Assembly (NCBI RefSeq): GCF_026810505.1
Contig: NZ_CP101750.1
Coordinates: 1,951,448-2,015,447 of the forward strand
Direction of reading: 5' to 3'
Source of the DNA: Streptomyces sp. Je 1-369
GTDB lineage: Bacteria; Actinomycetota; Actinomycetes; Streptomycetales; Streptomycetaceae
Length of the DNA stretch: 64,000 bases
Below, one piece after another: positions 36,708-44,865 of the stretch; position 1 is the first letter of the stretch; every line of letters starts with the position of its first letter. The translations under genes were made by a program, and so were the position numbers. Below the pieces are notes generated by a model that saw only the letters and a list, made by a program, of their open reading frames with translations, searched no databases and had not been told where the DNA came from.

Positions 36708-37496
36708 CTAGAGGACCTTGGAGAGGAAGGCGCGCGTGCGGTCGTGGCGCGGCCTGTCGAGTACGTCGGCGGGGGCGCCCTGTTCGACGACGCGGCCGTC
36801 GTCCATGAAGACGACGGTGTCGGCCACCTCGCGGGCGAAGCCGATCTCGTGGGTGACGACGATCATCGTGGTGCCCTGCCGGGCGAGGTCCTTGATGACG
36901 TCGAGGACCTCGCCGACCAGTTCGGGGTCGAGAGCCGACGTCGGCTCGTCGAAGAGGAGCAGTCTCGGTTCCAGGGCGAGGGCGCGGGCGATGGCGACGC
37001 GCTGCTGCTGTCCGCCGGAGAGCTGCCGGGGGTAGGCGCGGGCCTTGTCGGCGAGGCCGACGCGCTCCAGGAGCTCCCGTGCGGCACGTTCCGCGCTGGG
37101 ACGTGGCCGTTTGAGCGCGGAGACGGGCGCCTCGACGATGTTCTCCACCACGGTCAGGTGCGGGAAGAGGTTGAAGTTCTGGAAGACGAAGCCGATCCGG
37201 GTGCGCTGCTTGAGCACGTCGCGTTCGGGCAGCTCGTACAGCTTGTCGCCGGAGCGCCGGTAGCCGATGAGCGCCCCGTCGACGGTGATCCGTCCCGCGT
37301 CGACCTTCTCCAGGTGGTTGATGGTGCGCAGGAGGGTGGACTTGCCGGACCCGGACGGGCCGATGACGACGGTGACCTCGCCCCTGCCGACGTGCAGGTC
37401 GACGCCCTTCAGGACCCGCAGGGAGCCGAAGGACTTGTGCACGGAACGGACGTCGACCATGACGTCGGCCATCGGGGCGTCACTGGGCTGGGGCAT
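36708..37496 (-). CDS. Polar amino-acid ABC transporter ATP-binding protein
   Basis: ATG 37496, with GAGG upstream, gives 262 residues and overlaps the FAD-protein gene by 17 bases. All motifs are intact: Walker A GPSGSGKST, Q-loop FVFQNFNLFPHLT, signature LSGGQQQRVAIARAL, Walker B LLLFDEPTSALDP and the switch His in VVTHEIGFA. It belongs to the GlnQ/TcyC class that powers uptake of polar amino acids including cystine. It works with the permease gene upstream and with the lipoprotein gene across the divergent promoter. Confidence 0.92.
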   Translation of the reverse strand: MPQPSDAPMADVMVDVRSVHKSFGSLRVLKGVDLHVGRGEVTVVIGPSGSGKSTLLRTINHLEKVDAGRITVDGALIGYRRSGDKLYELPERDVLKQRTRIGFVFQNFNLFPHLTVVENIVEAPVSALKRPRPSAERAARELLERVGLADKARAYPRQLSGGQQQRVAIARALALEPRLLLFDEPTSALDPELVGEVLDVIKDLARQGTTMIVVTHEIGFAREVADTVVFMDDGRVVEQGAPADVLDRPRHDRTRAFLSKVL

Positions 37497-39258
37497 GGGT
37501 ACCTCGGGTCGTGGTCGTGGGGGTGCGCAGGAAGTCGAGTACGGCGCGTGCCGTGGCGTCGTTCTGCCGGAAGGTGGGGCTGTTGGTACGCGGCCGGGTG
37601 AACGCTCCGGCCCCGCGCGCGTCGGTGTGCGGGCCGAGTGCGAAGCGACGCGGGTGCGGTGTGCCCGCCCGGTCGAGTACGCGTCCGTCGGCCGGGTCGA
37701 CGGCGAGGAGCCCGGCGGCGGTCGACGCGGCGCCCTCGGCGTGCAGGGCGCGCAGGAGCGGGTCGCGGGTGCGGGCGAGGGTGGGCTGCGGGAGCCGCGC
37801 CTCGACGAGCGCGCGGGCCTCGGTGACCTGTCCGGGCAGGGTGGGGCTCTGGGCGCGGAACACCCCGTCCTCGGCGGTGACCTGGACGTCCGCGCCGAGG
37901 AACCGGACGACTCCGGCGCGGGAGAGGGCGAGCAGCTGTTCCAGCCGGGGGCCCGGCGGCCCGGACGCGAGGTAGCTGAAGAAGCCGTGCCACCACGCCC
38001 CGACGTCGCCGAGCCGCACCAGCTGCCCGTACACGGAGAGCAGGCCGAGGAAGACGGCGAGGTCGGGGCTGTGTCCGGGGTCGTTCCTGCGCGCGAGGTC
38101 GTCGGCGATGTGGGCGCGAAGACCGTCCTGAAGCGCCGCGTACGAGGTGTGGCGCACCCCGGCCAGCGGGTGGTCGAGTGCGGTGAGGTCGAGCCGGTCG
38201 GCGGGGTCGGGCACGGCGGAGGCGACGAGGGCGTCCAGTTCGGGGCTGCCGGGGTCGCAGACCGCGTACTTCTCGTCGAAGTCGGTCCAGGCGGTGCGGG
38301 CGCGTTCGGGGTGGGCGGTGAAGAGGCGGTGGTAGTGGGCGAAGCCGAGTTCCTTCTCGACGAGCGGCCAGACGTCGCGCCGGAAGTCGTACCCGCCGGG
38401 TCTCGCGAGGAGTCCGTCGATCTCGGCGGGCCCCAAGTAGCGCGGCAGCGGCGGCCGTTCGCCCTCCCAGTCGTAGCCGATCTTCGAGCGGTAGGGGACG
38501 CCGCGCCGCGAGCCGACGTACAGGACGGGCTCACGGCCCGAGGGGTGGTACGTGCCCCCTTCGTACCGTCCGCCGCGCCCCTCGGTGAGGAGCACCATCA
38601 GGTCGACGAAGGCCAGGCCGAAGCCGCGCACGACGACGGGCGCGCCGGGTTCGAGCCGCGACAGGTCGGTGTCGGCGGTGAAGTCGGGCGGCAGGTGCAC
38701 GAGCCCGGTGCGTTCGGCGTACGCCGCCAACTCGGCCTGTTCGTCGTCGAGTTCGGCGCCCAGGTGCCCCTGCGCGAGGATGACGGCATCGGCGGCGAGC
38801 GGTGTGTCGACACCTTCGAGTACCACCTCCTGGCGGGTGTCGCGGGCCCCGGTGACGCGCAGGGCCCTGCGCCGGTGGTGGTGGACGACGACGCCTTCGG
38901 GGAGGGCGGCGACGGCTTTCTCGTACACCCAGCGCAGGTAGGCGCTCTGCTCGCGGCGGCCGAGGAAGGCCCGCCCGTCGCGCCCGGACCACTCGTGGAG
39001 CGCGGGCCCCGGCAGGACGGGGCCGGCGACCTCCACCGTCTCGTCGGTGAACATCGTGACGTCCTGGGCCTGCGAGTTCATCCAGAGCAGCGGCGACTGG
39101 TCGGGCCGCCAGATGCGGCCGCCGCCCGGTGGGTAGGGGTCGACGAGGTGGATGTCGAGCCCCGAACCCCCGTACAGTTCACCGGCGTTGGCGCCGACCC
39201 GCTCCAGGATGCCGGTGGCGCGCGGCCCCGCGCCGACGATGACCAGCGACCGCCTCAC
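37480..39258 (-). CDS. FAD/NAD(P)-binding protein (NAD_binding_9 type)
   Basis: GTG 39258 overlaps the permease stop as GTGA and gives 592 residues. The start RRSLVIVGAGPRATGILERV is a dinucleotide-binding Rossmann motif. RWVYEKAVAAL, DAVILAQGHLGAELDDEQAE and VVVRGFGLAFVDLMVLLTEG follow the FAD_NAD_binding family often linked to amino-acid N- or S-oxidation genes. No membrane segment is present. Possible jobs are a flavin-dependent hydroxylase, a reductase feeding the two LLM enzymes, or an oxidase of the imported amino acid. The choice cannot be made from sequence alone. Confidence 0.8.
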   Translation of the reverse strand: MRRSLVIVGAGPRATGILERVGANAGELYGGSGLDIHLVDPYPPGGGRIWRPDQSPLLWMNSQAQDVTMFTDETVEVAGPVLPGPALHEWSGRDGRAFLGRREQSAYLRWVYEKAVAALPEGVVVHHHRRRALRVTGARDTRQEVVLEGVDTPLAADAVILAQGHLGAELDDEQAELAAYAERTGLVHLPPDFTADTDLSRLEPGAPVVVRGFGLAFVDLMVLLTEGRGGRYEGGTYHPSGREPVLYVGSRRGVPYRSKIGYDWEGERPPLPRYLGPAEIDGLLARPGGYDFRRDVWPLVEKELGFAHYHRLFTAHPERARTAWTDFDEKYAVCDPGSPELDALVASAVPDPADRLDLTALDHPLAGVRHTSYAALQDGLRAHIADDLARRNDPGHSPDLAVFLGLLSVYGQLVRLGDVGAWWHGFFSYLASGPPGPRLEQLLALSRAGVVRFLGADVQVTAEDGVFRAQSPTLPGQVTEARALVEARLPQPTLARTRDPLLRALHAEGAASTAAGLLAVDPADGRVLDRAGTPHPRRFALGPHTDARGAGAFTRPRTNSPTFRQNDATARAVLDFLRTPTTTTRGTHAPAQ

Positions 39259-40121
39259 CGGGCACGCTCCGAGCCCTTGGCGTAGTGCCGCTCGACGTAG
39301 TACTGGCCGACGCCGAGCACCGAGGTGACCACGACGTACCAGAGGGTGGCGACCATGAGGAGCGGGATCACCTGGTAGGTGCGGTGGTAGACGAGCTGCA
39401 CGGAGTAGAGCAGGTCCTGCACGGCGATGACGGAGACGATCGAGGTGCCCTTCAGGGTGCCGATCAGCATGTTCCCGGCCGGCGGCACGATGGACCGCAT
39501 GGCCTGCGGCAGGACGATCCGCCGCCACCTGCGCCACCGCCCGAGACCGAGCGACTGCGCGGCCTCGGTCTGCCCCCGGTCGACGGAGAGGATCCCGCCG
39601 CGCACCACTTCGGCGGCGTACGCGGCCTCGTGCAGGGTGAGCCCGATGACGGCGATGGTGACGGGCCCGAGCAGGTTCACGGTCTTCACGCCGAACAGCT
39701 GCGGGTACAGCGCCCCGATGTTGAACCAGAAGAGCAGCTGCACCAGGATCGGCATCGACCTGAAGAACCAGACGTACCCCCAACTCACCGCCCGCAGGAC
39801 GGGGTTGGCGGAGAGCCTGCCCAGGGCGAGGAGCGTACCGAGGGCGAAGCCGAGCGCCATGACGAGGGCGGTCAGCCAGAGCGTGAGCCCGAGCCCGCGC
39901 AGCACGGACGCCGAGGTGAAGTAGTCGCCGACGACGGCCCATTGGAACGCGTCGTTGCGTACGACGGACCGCGCGGCCAGTGCGAGCAGGACCAGGACGG
40001 CGACGGCCGCGGTCCACTGTCCCGCGCGGGGGCGGGGCACGATGCGCGGCTCGGCGGAGAGTTCGGCGGGTTCTCGGGGCTCGGGGACCGGCGCCGGTTT
40101 GGCGAGGATGTCGGAAGACAT
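39255..40121 (-). CDS. Polar amino-acid ABC transporter permease
   Basis: The protein has 288 residues. After a 35-residue Pro-rich cytoplasmic tail there are about five to six helices. The HisM/GlnP family signature is clear: LGLTLWLTALVMALGFALGT, LVQLLFWFNIGAL and the EAA loop EAAQSLGLGRWRRWRRIVLP near residue 200, which contacts the ATPase. Only one permease is encoded, so it probably forms a homodimer. It is the first gene of the minus-strand operon; a TTGACA promoter lies about 105 bases upstream. Confidence 0.9.
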   Translation of the reverse strand: MSSDILAKPAPVPEPREPAELSAEPRIVPRPRAGQWTAAVAVLVLLALAARSVVRNDAFQWAVVGDYFTSASVLRGLGLTLWLTALVMALGFALGTLLALGRLSANPVLRAVSWGYVWFFRSMPILVQLLFWFNIGALYPQLFGVKTVNLLGPVTIAVIGLTLHEAAYAAEVVRGGILSVDRGQTEAAQSLGLGRWRRWRRIVLPQAMRSIVPPAGNMLIGTLKGTSIVSVIAVQDLLYSVQLVYHRTYQVIPLLMVATLWYVVVTSVLGVGQYYVERHYAKGSERAR

Positions 40122-40202
40122 GCGGAAGGCTCCGTGGATACAGAAGACCGAACACGGGTGATGCCTTCACACGGACCGAGCCCCTCAGCACGATCCGCAT
40201 CG

Positions 40203-40233
40203 ACATTACGGTGCTGCGCACACGCATTGTCAA
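40203..40233 (-). promoter_or_regulatory. Promoter of the permease-monooxygenase operon
   Basis: On the minus strand TTGACA (40233-40228) is followed after 17 bases by CGTAAT (40210-40205), or after 19 bases by TAATGT. Transcription would begin near 40197, leaving a leader of about 75 bases. Confidence 0.5.
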
Positions 40234-40246
40234 GGCTGTCCAGGAT

Positions 40247-40264
40247 GTGAGCCTTACGTCTCAC
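40247..40264. promoter_or_regulatory. Inverted repeat between the divergent promoters
   Basis: GTGAG-CCTTACGT-CTCAC is a perfect five-base inverted repeat with an eight-base spacer. It sits between the two -35 boxes, five bases from the rightward one, where a dimeric regulator could act on both directions. Confidence 0.45.
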
Positions 40265-40269
40265 GGCAG

Positions 40270-40298
40270 TTGACGCGGAAACGGATGCCTGTTCCACT
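40270..40298 (+). promoter_or_regulatory. Promoter for a leaderless leader-peptide transcript
   Basis: TTGACG (40270-40275), a 17-base spacer and TCCACT (40293-40298) place the transcription start at or next to the A of ATG 40305. The -10 is a weak match but the spacing is right, and no ribosome site precedes the ATG. Confidence 0.55.
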
Positions 40299-40304
40299 TG
40301 CCCC

Positions 40305-40376
40305 ATGCATCCGCAGCAGTGGCTGGTCACGCGCTCCCACATCGACTTCGGTCGAGTGTGGTCGGCGTCTTGTTGA
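40305..40376 (+). CDS. Cysteine-type leader peptide, 23 aa
   Basis: The ORF has 23 codons. Its C-terminal part, LVTRSHIDFGRVWSASC, directly followed by TGA, fits the pattern R-x-H-V/I-D-L/F-x-R-x-x-S-A-x-C seen in short actinobacterial leader peptides before sulfur-metabolism genes. The cysteine codon is the last one. In mycobacteria, related Cys-containing leaderless ORFs sense charged tRNA-Cys: ribosome stalling frees the downstream gene for expression when cysteine is scarce. Here the ORF starts about six bases after a -10 box and lies 240 bases before the binding-protein gene, which it probably controls. Pattern recognised from memory; the mechanism at this site is inferred. Confidence 0.78.
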   Translation: MHPQQWLVTRSHIDFGRVWSASC

Positions 40377-40514
40377 TGTCTTTCTGAGCCGACCGCCTGC
40401 GCGCCGGGCCCGTTCCGGGCTCGCACCTTTCCCTGCCTGTGGACCGGTCGGTCTTCCGCGTACGTCCGACGTCGCGCCGTCGCGCGCCGTTCGCTCCTGC
40501 CTTCACACGCGTAC

Positions 40515-40552
40515 GTCACCGCTCTCCCGTCACGGACGCCACGAGCGGTGAC
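40515..40552 (+). promoter_or_regulatory. Perfect hairpin in the leader before the binding-protein gene
   Basis: GTCACCGCTC (40515-40524) and GAGCGGTGAC (40543-40552) form ten uninterrupted pairs with an 18-base loop, 64 bases before the binding-protein ATG. No T-run follows, so it could be an RNA switch element or a Rho-linked structure and not a simple terminator. Confidence 0.5.
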
Positions 40553-40616
40553 ACCCCCTCCCCTCGCACGTCCGCTTCGCCCTGCCCTGCCCTGCCGAGC
40601 TGGAGTCCGTCACGCC

Positions 40617-41576
40617 ATGAGCACGCCCCCGCAGTCCCGCCGCATCCCGGCGGCCTTCGCCCTGATCACCGCGGCCACTCTCGTCCTGACCGGCTGCGGG
40701 GCGGGTGACGCCGCGGACACCGCGGGCGGGGCCGCCCCCGCGGGGAAGAGCGGCGGGATCCCCACCGCGGACGTGGTCGCGGCGGTCAAGAAGAACGGGA
40801 CGGCGGCGCGTCTGCTCCCTGAGGACGTCCGCGCCCGCGGCTCGCTCTCCGTCGCCTCATCCGTCGGCGGCACACCGCCCGGCGCGCTCTACCTGGAGGA
40901 CGGCAGGACGATCGTCGGCCAGGACATCGACTTCGCGGACGCGGCCGCCAAGGTCCTCGGCCTGAAGCTGAAGCGGGAGGCCGCGAGCTTCGAGGCGATC
41001 CTGTCCGCCCTGGGCAGCGGCAAGTACGACCTGGGCACGGGCAACTTCGGCGTGACCGACGAGCGCCGGAAGACCATCGACTTCGTCACGTACATCAACG
41101 ACGGACAGGGCTTCGCGGTCCGCGAGAACAGCGAGCTGAAGAAGGTCACCGACTTCGAGCAGCTGTGCGGCCTGAACGTGGCGACCGGCGCGGGCACCAC
41201 GTTCGAGGTCACGCTGGAGGACAACAAGCACGTCTGCGAGGAGGCGGGCAAGAAGCCGTACAGCGTGAAGACGTACGCCGAGCAAGGCGCGATCTGGGCC
41301 GCGCTCCAGCAGGGCAGGGCCGACGTGGTGATGTCCACCATCAACGGTCTGCGCTACGCCGTGAAGCAGCAGGAGGGCCTGAAGTTCCTCGGCGAGTACC
41401 GGCGGCTCGACGTCGGCTTCGCCTTCGAGAAGGGCTCGGAGCTCGCGCCCGCGTTCCGGGCGGCGGTCGACCAACTGATCAAGGACGGCACGTACGACCG
41501 CATCCTGAAGAAGTGGGGCACGCGGGGCTCGGCGATCGAGCACTCCCGCATCTCCCCGCCCGAGATCAAGGACTGA
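40617..41576 (+). CDS. Amino-acid-type ABC transporter substrate-binding lipoprotein
   Basis: ATG 40617 gives 319 residues. The signal peptide ends in a lipobox (LVLTGC), so Cys is lipidated and holds the protein on the outer face. The SBP_bac_3 fold is visible: EDVRARGSLSVASSVGG, VGQDIDFADAAAKVLGLKLK, AILSALGSGKYDLGTGNFGV and WAALQQGRADVVMSTINGL. This class binds polar amino acids such as cystine. It is transcribed away from the permease/ATPase genes, which lack a binding protein of their own, so the pair across the shared promoter region should form one transporter. The Cys leader peptide precedes it. Confidence 0.9.
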   Translation: MSTPPQSRRIPAAFALITAATLVLTGCGAGDAADTAGGAAPAGKSGGIPTADVVAAVKKNGTAARLLPEDVRARGSLSVASSVGGTPPGALYLEDGRTIVGQDIDFADAAAKVLGLKLKREAASFEAILSALGSGKYDLGTGNFGVTDERRKTIDFVTYINDGQGFAVRENSELKKVTDFEQLCGLNVATGAGTTFEVTLEDNKHVCEEAGKKPYSVKTYAEQGAIWAALQQGRADVVMSTINGLRYAVKQQEGLKFLGEYRRLDVGFAFEKGSELAPAFRAAVDQLIKDGTYDRILKKWGTRGSAIEHSRISPPEIKD

Positions 41577-41595
41577 CATACGCCTGCCGCGGGGA

Positions 41596-42897
41596 TCAGA
41601 CCCCGCAGTCGCAGCAGGTGCAGCACTCGCAGCAGTCGCAGTCGCACTTGTGGCAGCAGCCCTCGCGCTTCTTGCGGGACCAGGGGCCCTCGTACTCCTC
41701 GGCGCAGCACATCTTGCAGGTGCAGCAGAGCCCGATGGCGACGGCACACCCCGCCCAGAAGCCGCGCTTGCCGGGCTTCGGGGGCTGCGGCTCGAAGCCG
41801 GGCCCACCACCGAAGCCACCGGGACCACCGGGACCACCGAAGCCACCGGACCCGCCGGGCGCTCCGCCCCCGTAAGGGTTGCCACCGTCCGGAGTCCCAC
41901 CCCCGTACGGGTTACCACCCCCGTAAGGGTTGCCACTCCCCTGCGGCGGCCCGAAGCCCCCACCCTGATGCACCGTCACCTCATGCCCACGCCCATGTCC
42001 ATGCCCATGCCCATGCCCCTGCCCATGCCCCTGCCCGCACGCCACCGTGCCGAAGGCCCGGTCGATCGACGTGCCCAGCTCGTGCGCGAGCAGCAGGTGC
42101 GCCAGCTTGCCGTCGGTGAACTCGGCGTCACGCAGCGCGAGCCTGATGCCGTGCAGCGCGTCGTCGGCGAGACGGCGCGCCTCGGCCAGTGACGTACCGG
42201 TCGCGGTGAGCGGGTTCCACGCCCCCGACGCGGCGTCAGCTTCCTTGTCCTCGACGGCGTCGAGCAGATGGGCGAGCCTGCCGAAGAGGCGGCCCGCCTC
42301 GGCGAGCGGCGCCGCGTTGCCGGGCCGCCCGGCGAGCACGGCGGTGTGCGCGAAGGCCGCGGCGGTCGCCGTCTCCGTCGGCTCGGTGACCGCGAGCAGC
42401 GACGTGCCGGGTCCCGCCAAGGCCTCGATGCCGGCCTGCCGTTCGACGGCGTCGACCAGGACCGCCGTGTCGAACCCCACATCGGCGCCGGTCTCCGCGC
42501 CCGCCCGGTCCCAGTTCCGGGCCACGCGGCGGGCGGCGACGGCCACCGGCCTGCGCGCCAGGATCCCGTCCCCGTCGACGACATGGTCGCGGACCTTCGC
42601 CGACGCGAGCACCAGCGAGACGGCGGCGGCGAGCCGCGCTCCCTCCCCCCGGGCGACGGATGCGGTCCGCATCCCGCGCAGCGGGCAGGGCCCGGCGGTG
42701 CGCCGCCAGCCGGTCGTTCGTAGTGCCTGAGCCTCCGTCAGAACCGAGATGATGAGGCCGTCGTAGTTGGTGACGACGCGGGCGAACTGGCCGTGGTCGC
42801 CGCGCAGCGCGAGGCAGAGCCCGCACAGGTGGGCCATCCACTGGGTCTTGAGTCCTTCGCCGAGGCGATGGCTGCAGGGCCTGACGATTCCGAACAA
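41596..42897 (-). CDS. DUF5685 protein with His/Gly-repeat and Cys-rich tail
   Basis: TTG 42897 follows GGGGGAG at five bases and gives 433 residues, beginning FGIVRPCSHRLGEGLK as is usual for DUF5685. The N-terminal 290 residues are helical and include conserved cysteines (PC...HLCGLC...GPCPLRG). Then come a (GH/GQ)n stretch, Gly-Asn-Pro-Tyr-Gly repeats, a hydrophobic segment FWAGCAVAIGLCCTCKMCCA and a final run of CC, CDC and CECC clusters. The tail could bind metal or be palmitoylated or disulphide-linked near the membrane. Function unknown. It is divergent from sflA. Confidence 0.8.
   Translation of the reverse strand: MFGIVRPCSHRLGEGLKTQWMAHLCGLCLALRGDHGQFARVVTNYDGLIISVLTEAQALRTTGWRRTAGPCPLRGMRTASVARGEGARLAAAVSLVLASAKVRDHVVDGDGILARRPVAVAARRVARNWDRAGAETGADVGFDTAVLVDAVERQAGIEALAGPGTSLLAVTEPTETATAAAFAHTAVLAGRPGNAAPLAEAGRLFGRLAHLLDAVEDKEADAASGAWNPLTATGTSLAEARRLADDALHGIRLALRDAEFTDGKLAHLLLAHELGTSIDRAFGTVACGQGHGQGHGHGHGHGRGHEVTVHQGGGFGPPQGSGNPYGGGNPYGGGTPDGGNPYGGGAPGGSGGFGGPGGPGGFGGGPGFEPQPPKPGKRGFWAGCAVAIGLCCTCKMCCAEEYEGPWSRKKREGCCHKCDCDCCECCTCCDCGV
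41982..42036. repeat. Hexanucleotide repeat coding for Gly-His
   Basis: Imperfect tandem ATGCCC-type units (nine or so) encode GHGQGHGHGH on the minus strand. Slippage here would change the number of histidines without breaking the frame. Confidence 0.75.
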
Positions 42898-43188
42898 GAC
42901 GACTCCCCCGAGAGGCCTGTGTGTGAGCAACCCCGGCATCGTAGCCATCGTCCCGTTCACCCGTACGCACCGGCCGTCACCCATACGCAGTGGACAATCA
43001 TATTTCACTCACTGTCAGCAACCGTGCACAGCACGACCCTTGGAGCGCACCGCACATCGGCGTGTTGACTCTGCACCAGTACCGTCACGAAAACCCCGCG
43101 CGGCGACTATCCACTTGGCGCATCATCCGCATCATGGACGACGATAGGGATGCGGAATTCAGGGAAACCGCTGCGAGAGGAGGCGTCC

Positions 43189-43638
43189 ATGGGATCGGTG
43201 CGCAAGGCGAGTGCTTGGCTTGGCCTCGTCGACGACAACAACGACGAGCGTTACTACGACGACGGCTACGAAGACGACCGGAGCGAGGGCCCCGACCAGC
43301 CGGAGGCCTGGGTCACCGACCCGCGCGTGCGGGTGGCGAGCGAGAAGGCCCCGGAGCAGGAACACCGGATCGGGACCGTGACCCCGGACAGCTTCCGGGA
43401 CGCCCGCCGCATCGGTGAGCTGTTCCGGGACGGCGTCCCGGTCATCATGAACCTGACGTCCATGGAGCCCACCGACGCCAAGCGCGTGGTCGACTTCGCG
43501 GCGGGCCTCACGTTCGGCCTGCGCGGATCGATCGAGCGCGTGGCCACGCGGGTCTTCCTGCTCACGCCCGCCGACACGCAGATCGTCAACGGCGAGGCCG
43601 GAAGCCGCGCGGCGGACGGCTTCTTCAACCAGAGCTAG
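43189..43638 (+). CDS. sflA: SepF-like cell-division protein (SflA-like)
   Basis: ATG 43189 is preceded by GAGGAGG. The 149-residue protein has a short N-terminal amphipathic helix ([14 protein letters not shown]), an acidic linker rich in Asp/Tyr, and the SepF domain from about residue 65: [40 protein letters not shown] and [12 protein letters not shown]. SepF binds membranes and FtsZ. Streptomyces have one true sepF in the division cluster and two stand-alone paralogues, SflA and SflB, that influence FtsZ/DivIVA placement in hyphae. With no division genes around it, this is a stand-alone one; SflA is favoured by remembered synteny. Confidence 0.82.
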   Translation: MGSVRKASAWLGLVDDNNDERYYDDGYEDDRSEGPDQPEAWVTDPRVRVASEKAPEQEHRIGTVTPDSFRDARRIGELFRDGVPVIMNLTSMEPTDAKRVVDFAAGLTFGLRGSIERVATRVFLLTPADTQIVNGEAGSRAADGFFNQS

Positions 43639-43648
43639 GCAAGGCCGC

Positions 43649-44845
43649 TCACCGGAAGGCGTCGAGACCGGTGAGCGCCTTGCCCAGCACCAGCTGATGC
43701 ATCTCGGACGTGCCCTCGTAGGTGAGGACGGACTCCAGGTTCGTCGCGTGCCGCATGACGGGGTACTCCAGCGAGATCCCGTTGGCGCCCAGGATCGTCC
43801 TGGCCGTACGGCAGATCTCGATCGCCTCACGGGCGTTGTTGAGCTTGCCGAAGCTGATCTGCTCGGGGCGCAGCTTCCCCGCGTCCATGCGCCGCCCCAG
43901 GTGATGGGCGAGCAGGACGCCCTTGTGCAGCTCGACCGCCATGTCGGCGATCTTCGCCTGGGTGAGCTGGAAGCCGCCGATGGCCCGGCCGAACTGCTCG
44001 CGGCTGCGCGCGTAGTCGACGGCGGCCTCGAAGGAGGAGCGGGCCGCGCCCATGGCGCCCCAGACGATGCCGTAGCGGGCGTGCGAGAGACAGCTCAGCG
44101 GGCCCTTGAGGCCGACGACCTCGGGCAGCACCGCGTCGGCGGGCAGCCGCACCTCGTCGAGGACCAGTTCGCTGGTGACGCTCGCGCGCAGCGACCACTT
44201 GTGCTTGATCTCGGGCGCCGAGAAACCGGGGCTGTCGGTCGGTACGACGAATCCCCTGATCCCGTCGTCCGTCTGGGCCCATACGACAGCGACCCCGGCC
44301 ACCGACCCGTTCGTGATCCACATCTTCCGGCCGGTGAGCACCCAGTCGGTGCCGTCCTTCTTCGCGTGCGTACGCATGGACGCCGGGTCGGAGCCGTGGT
44401 CCGGCTCGGTCAGACCGAAGCAGCCGATGATCTCTCCGGCGGCCATGCCCGGCAGCCAACGCTGCTTCTGCTCCTCGGAGCCGAAGCGGTGGATGGCGTA
44501 CATGGCGAGGGAGCCCTGCACGGAGACGAGGGAGCGGATGCCGGAGTCGGCGGCCTCCAGCTCCAGACAGGCGAGCCCGTACTGCACGGCGCTCGCCCCC
44601 GCGCAGCCGTACCCCTCCAGGGACATCCCGAGCGCCCCGATGGAACCGAGTTCACGGGCCAGCTCGCGAATACCGGGCAGCTCGCCCTTCTCGTACCAGT
44701 CGGCGATGTGCGGCAGGACGCGGTCGGCCGCCCAGGTGCGGACGGTGTCGCGGATCGCGAGGTCCTCCGGGTCGAGGAGGTCGTCGATGCCGAGGGGGTC
44801 GGCGGGGTCGAAGGGCGGCAGAGGGGTGCGGGCGCTTGCGGACAT
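43649..44845 (-). CDS. Acyl-CoA dehydrogenase, glutaryl-CoA dehydrogenase-like
   Basis: ATG 44845 with GGAGG upstream gives 398 residues. The acyl-CoA dehydrogenase fold is complete: SVQGSLAMYAIHRFGSEEQK, CFGLTEPDHGSDPASMRTHA and KMWITNGSVAGVAVVWAQT bind FAD and substrate. AMGAARSSFEAAVDYARSRE and QFGRAIGGFQLTQAKIADMA match class signatures, and the catalytic base is in LTYEGTSEMHQLVLGKALTG. The nearest class is glutaryl-CoA dehydrogenase, which makes crotonyl-CoA from glutaryl-CoA in lysine breakdown. Exact substrate is not proven. A palindromic operator lies 21 bases upstream of the start. Confidence 0.85.
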   Translation of the reverse strand: MSASARTPLPPFDPADPLGIDDLLDPEDLAIRDTVRTWAADRVLPHIADWYEKGELPGIRELARELGSIGALGMSLEGYGCAGASAVQYGLACLELEAADSGIRSLVSVQGSLAMYAIHRFGSEEQKQRWLPGMAAGEIIGCFGLTEPDHGSDPASMRTHAKKDGTDWVLTGRKMWITNGSVAGVAVVWAQTDDGIRGFVVPTDSPGFSAPEIKHKWSLRASVTSELVLDEVRLPADAVLPEVVGLKGPLSCLSHARYGIVWGAMGAARSSFEAAVDYARSREQFGRAIGGFQLTQAKIADMAVELHKGVLLAHHLGRRMDAGKLRPEQISFGKLNNAREAIEICRTARTILGANGISLEYPVMRHATNLESVLTYEGTSEMHQLVLGKALTGLDAFR

Positions 44846-44865
44846 GCGGGCCTCCGGCAACACAA

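Noticed and set aside
40122..40200. A second leader peptide on the minus strand before the permease
   Set aside because: The ATG near 40200 opens a frame without a stop before the permease start and lacks the R-x-H-x-D...Cys-stop pattern.
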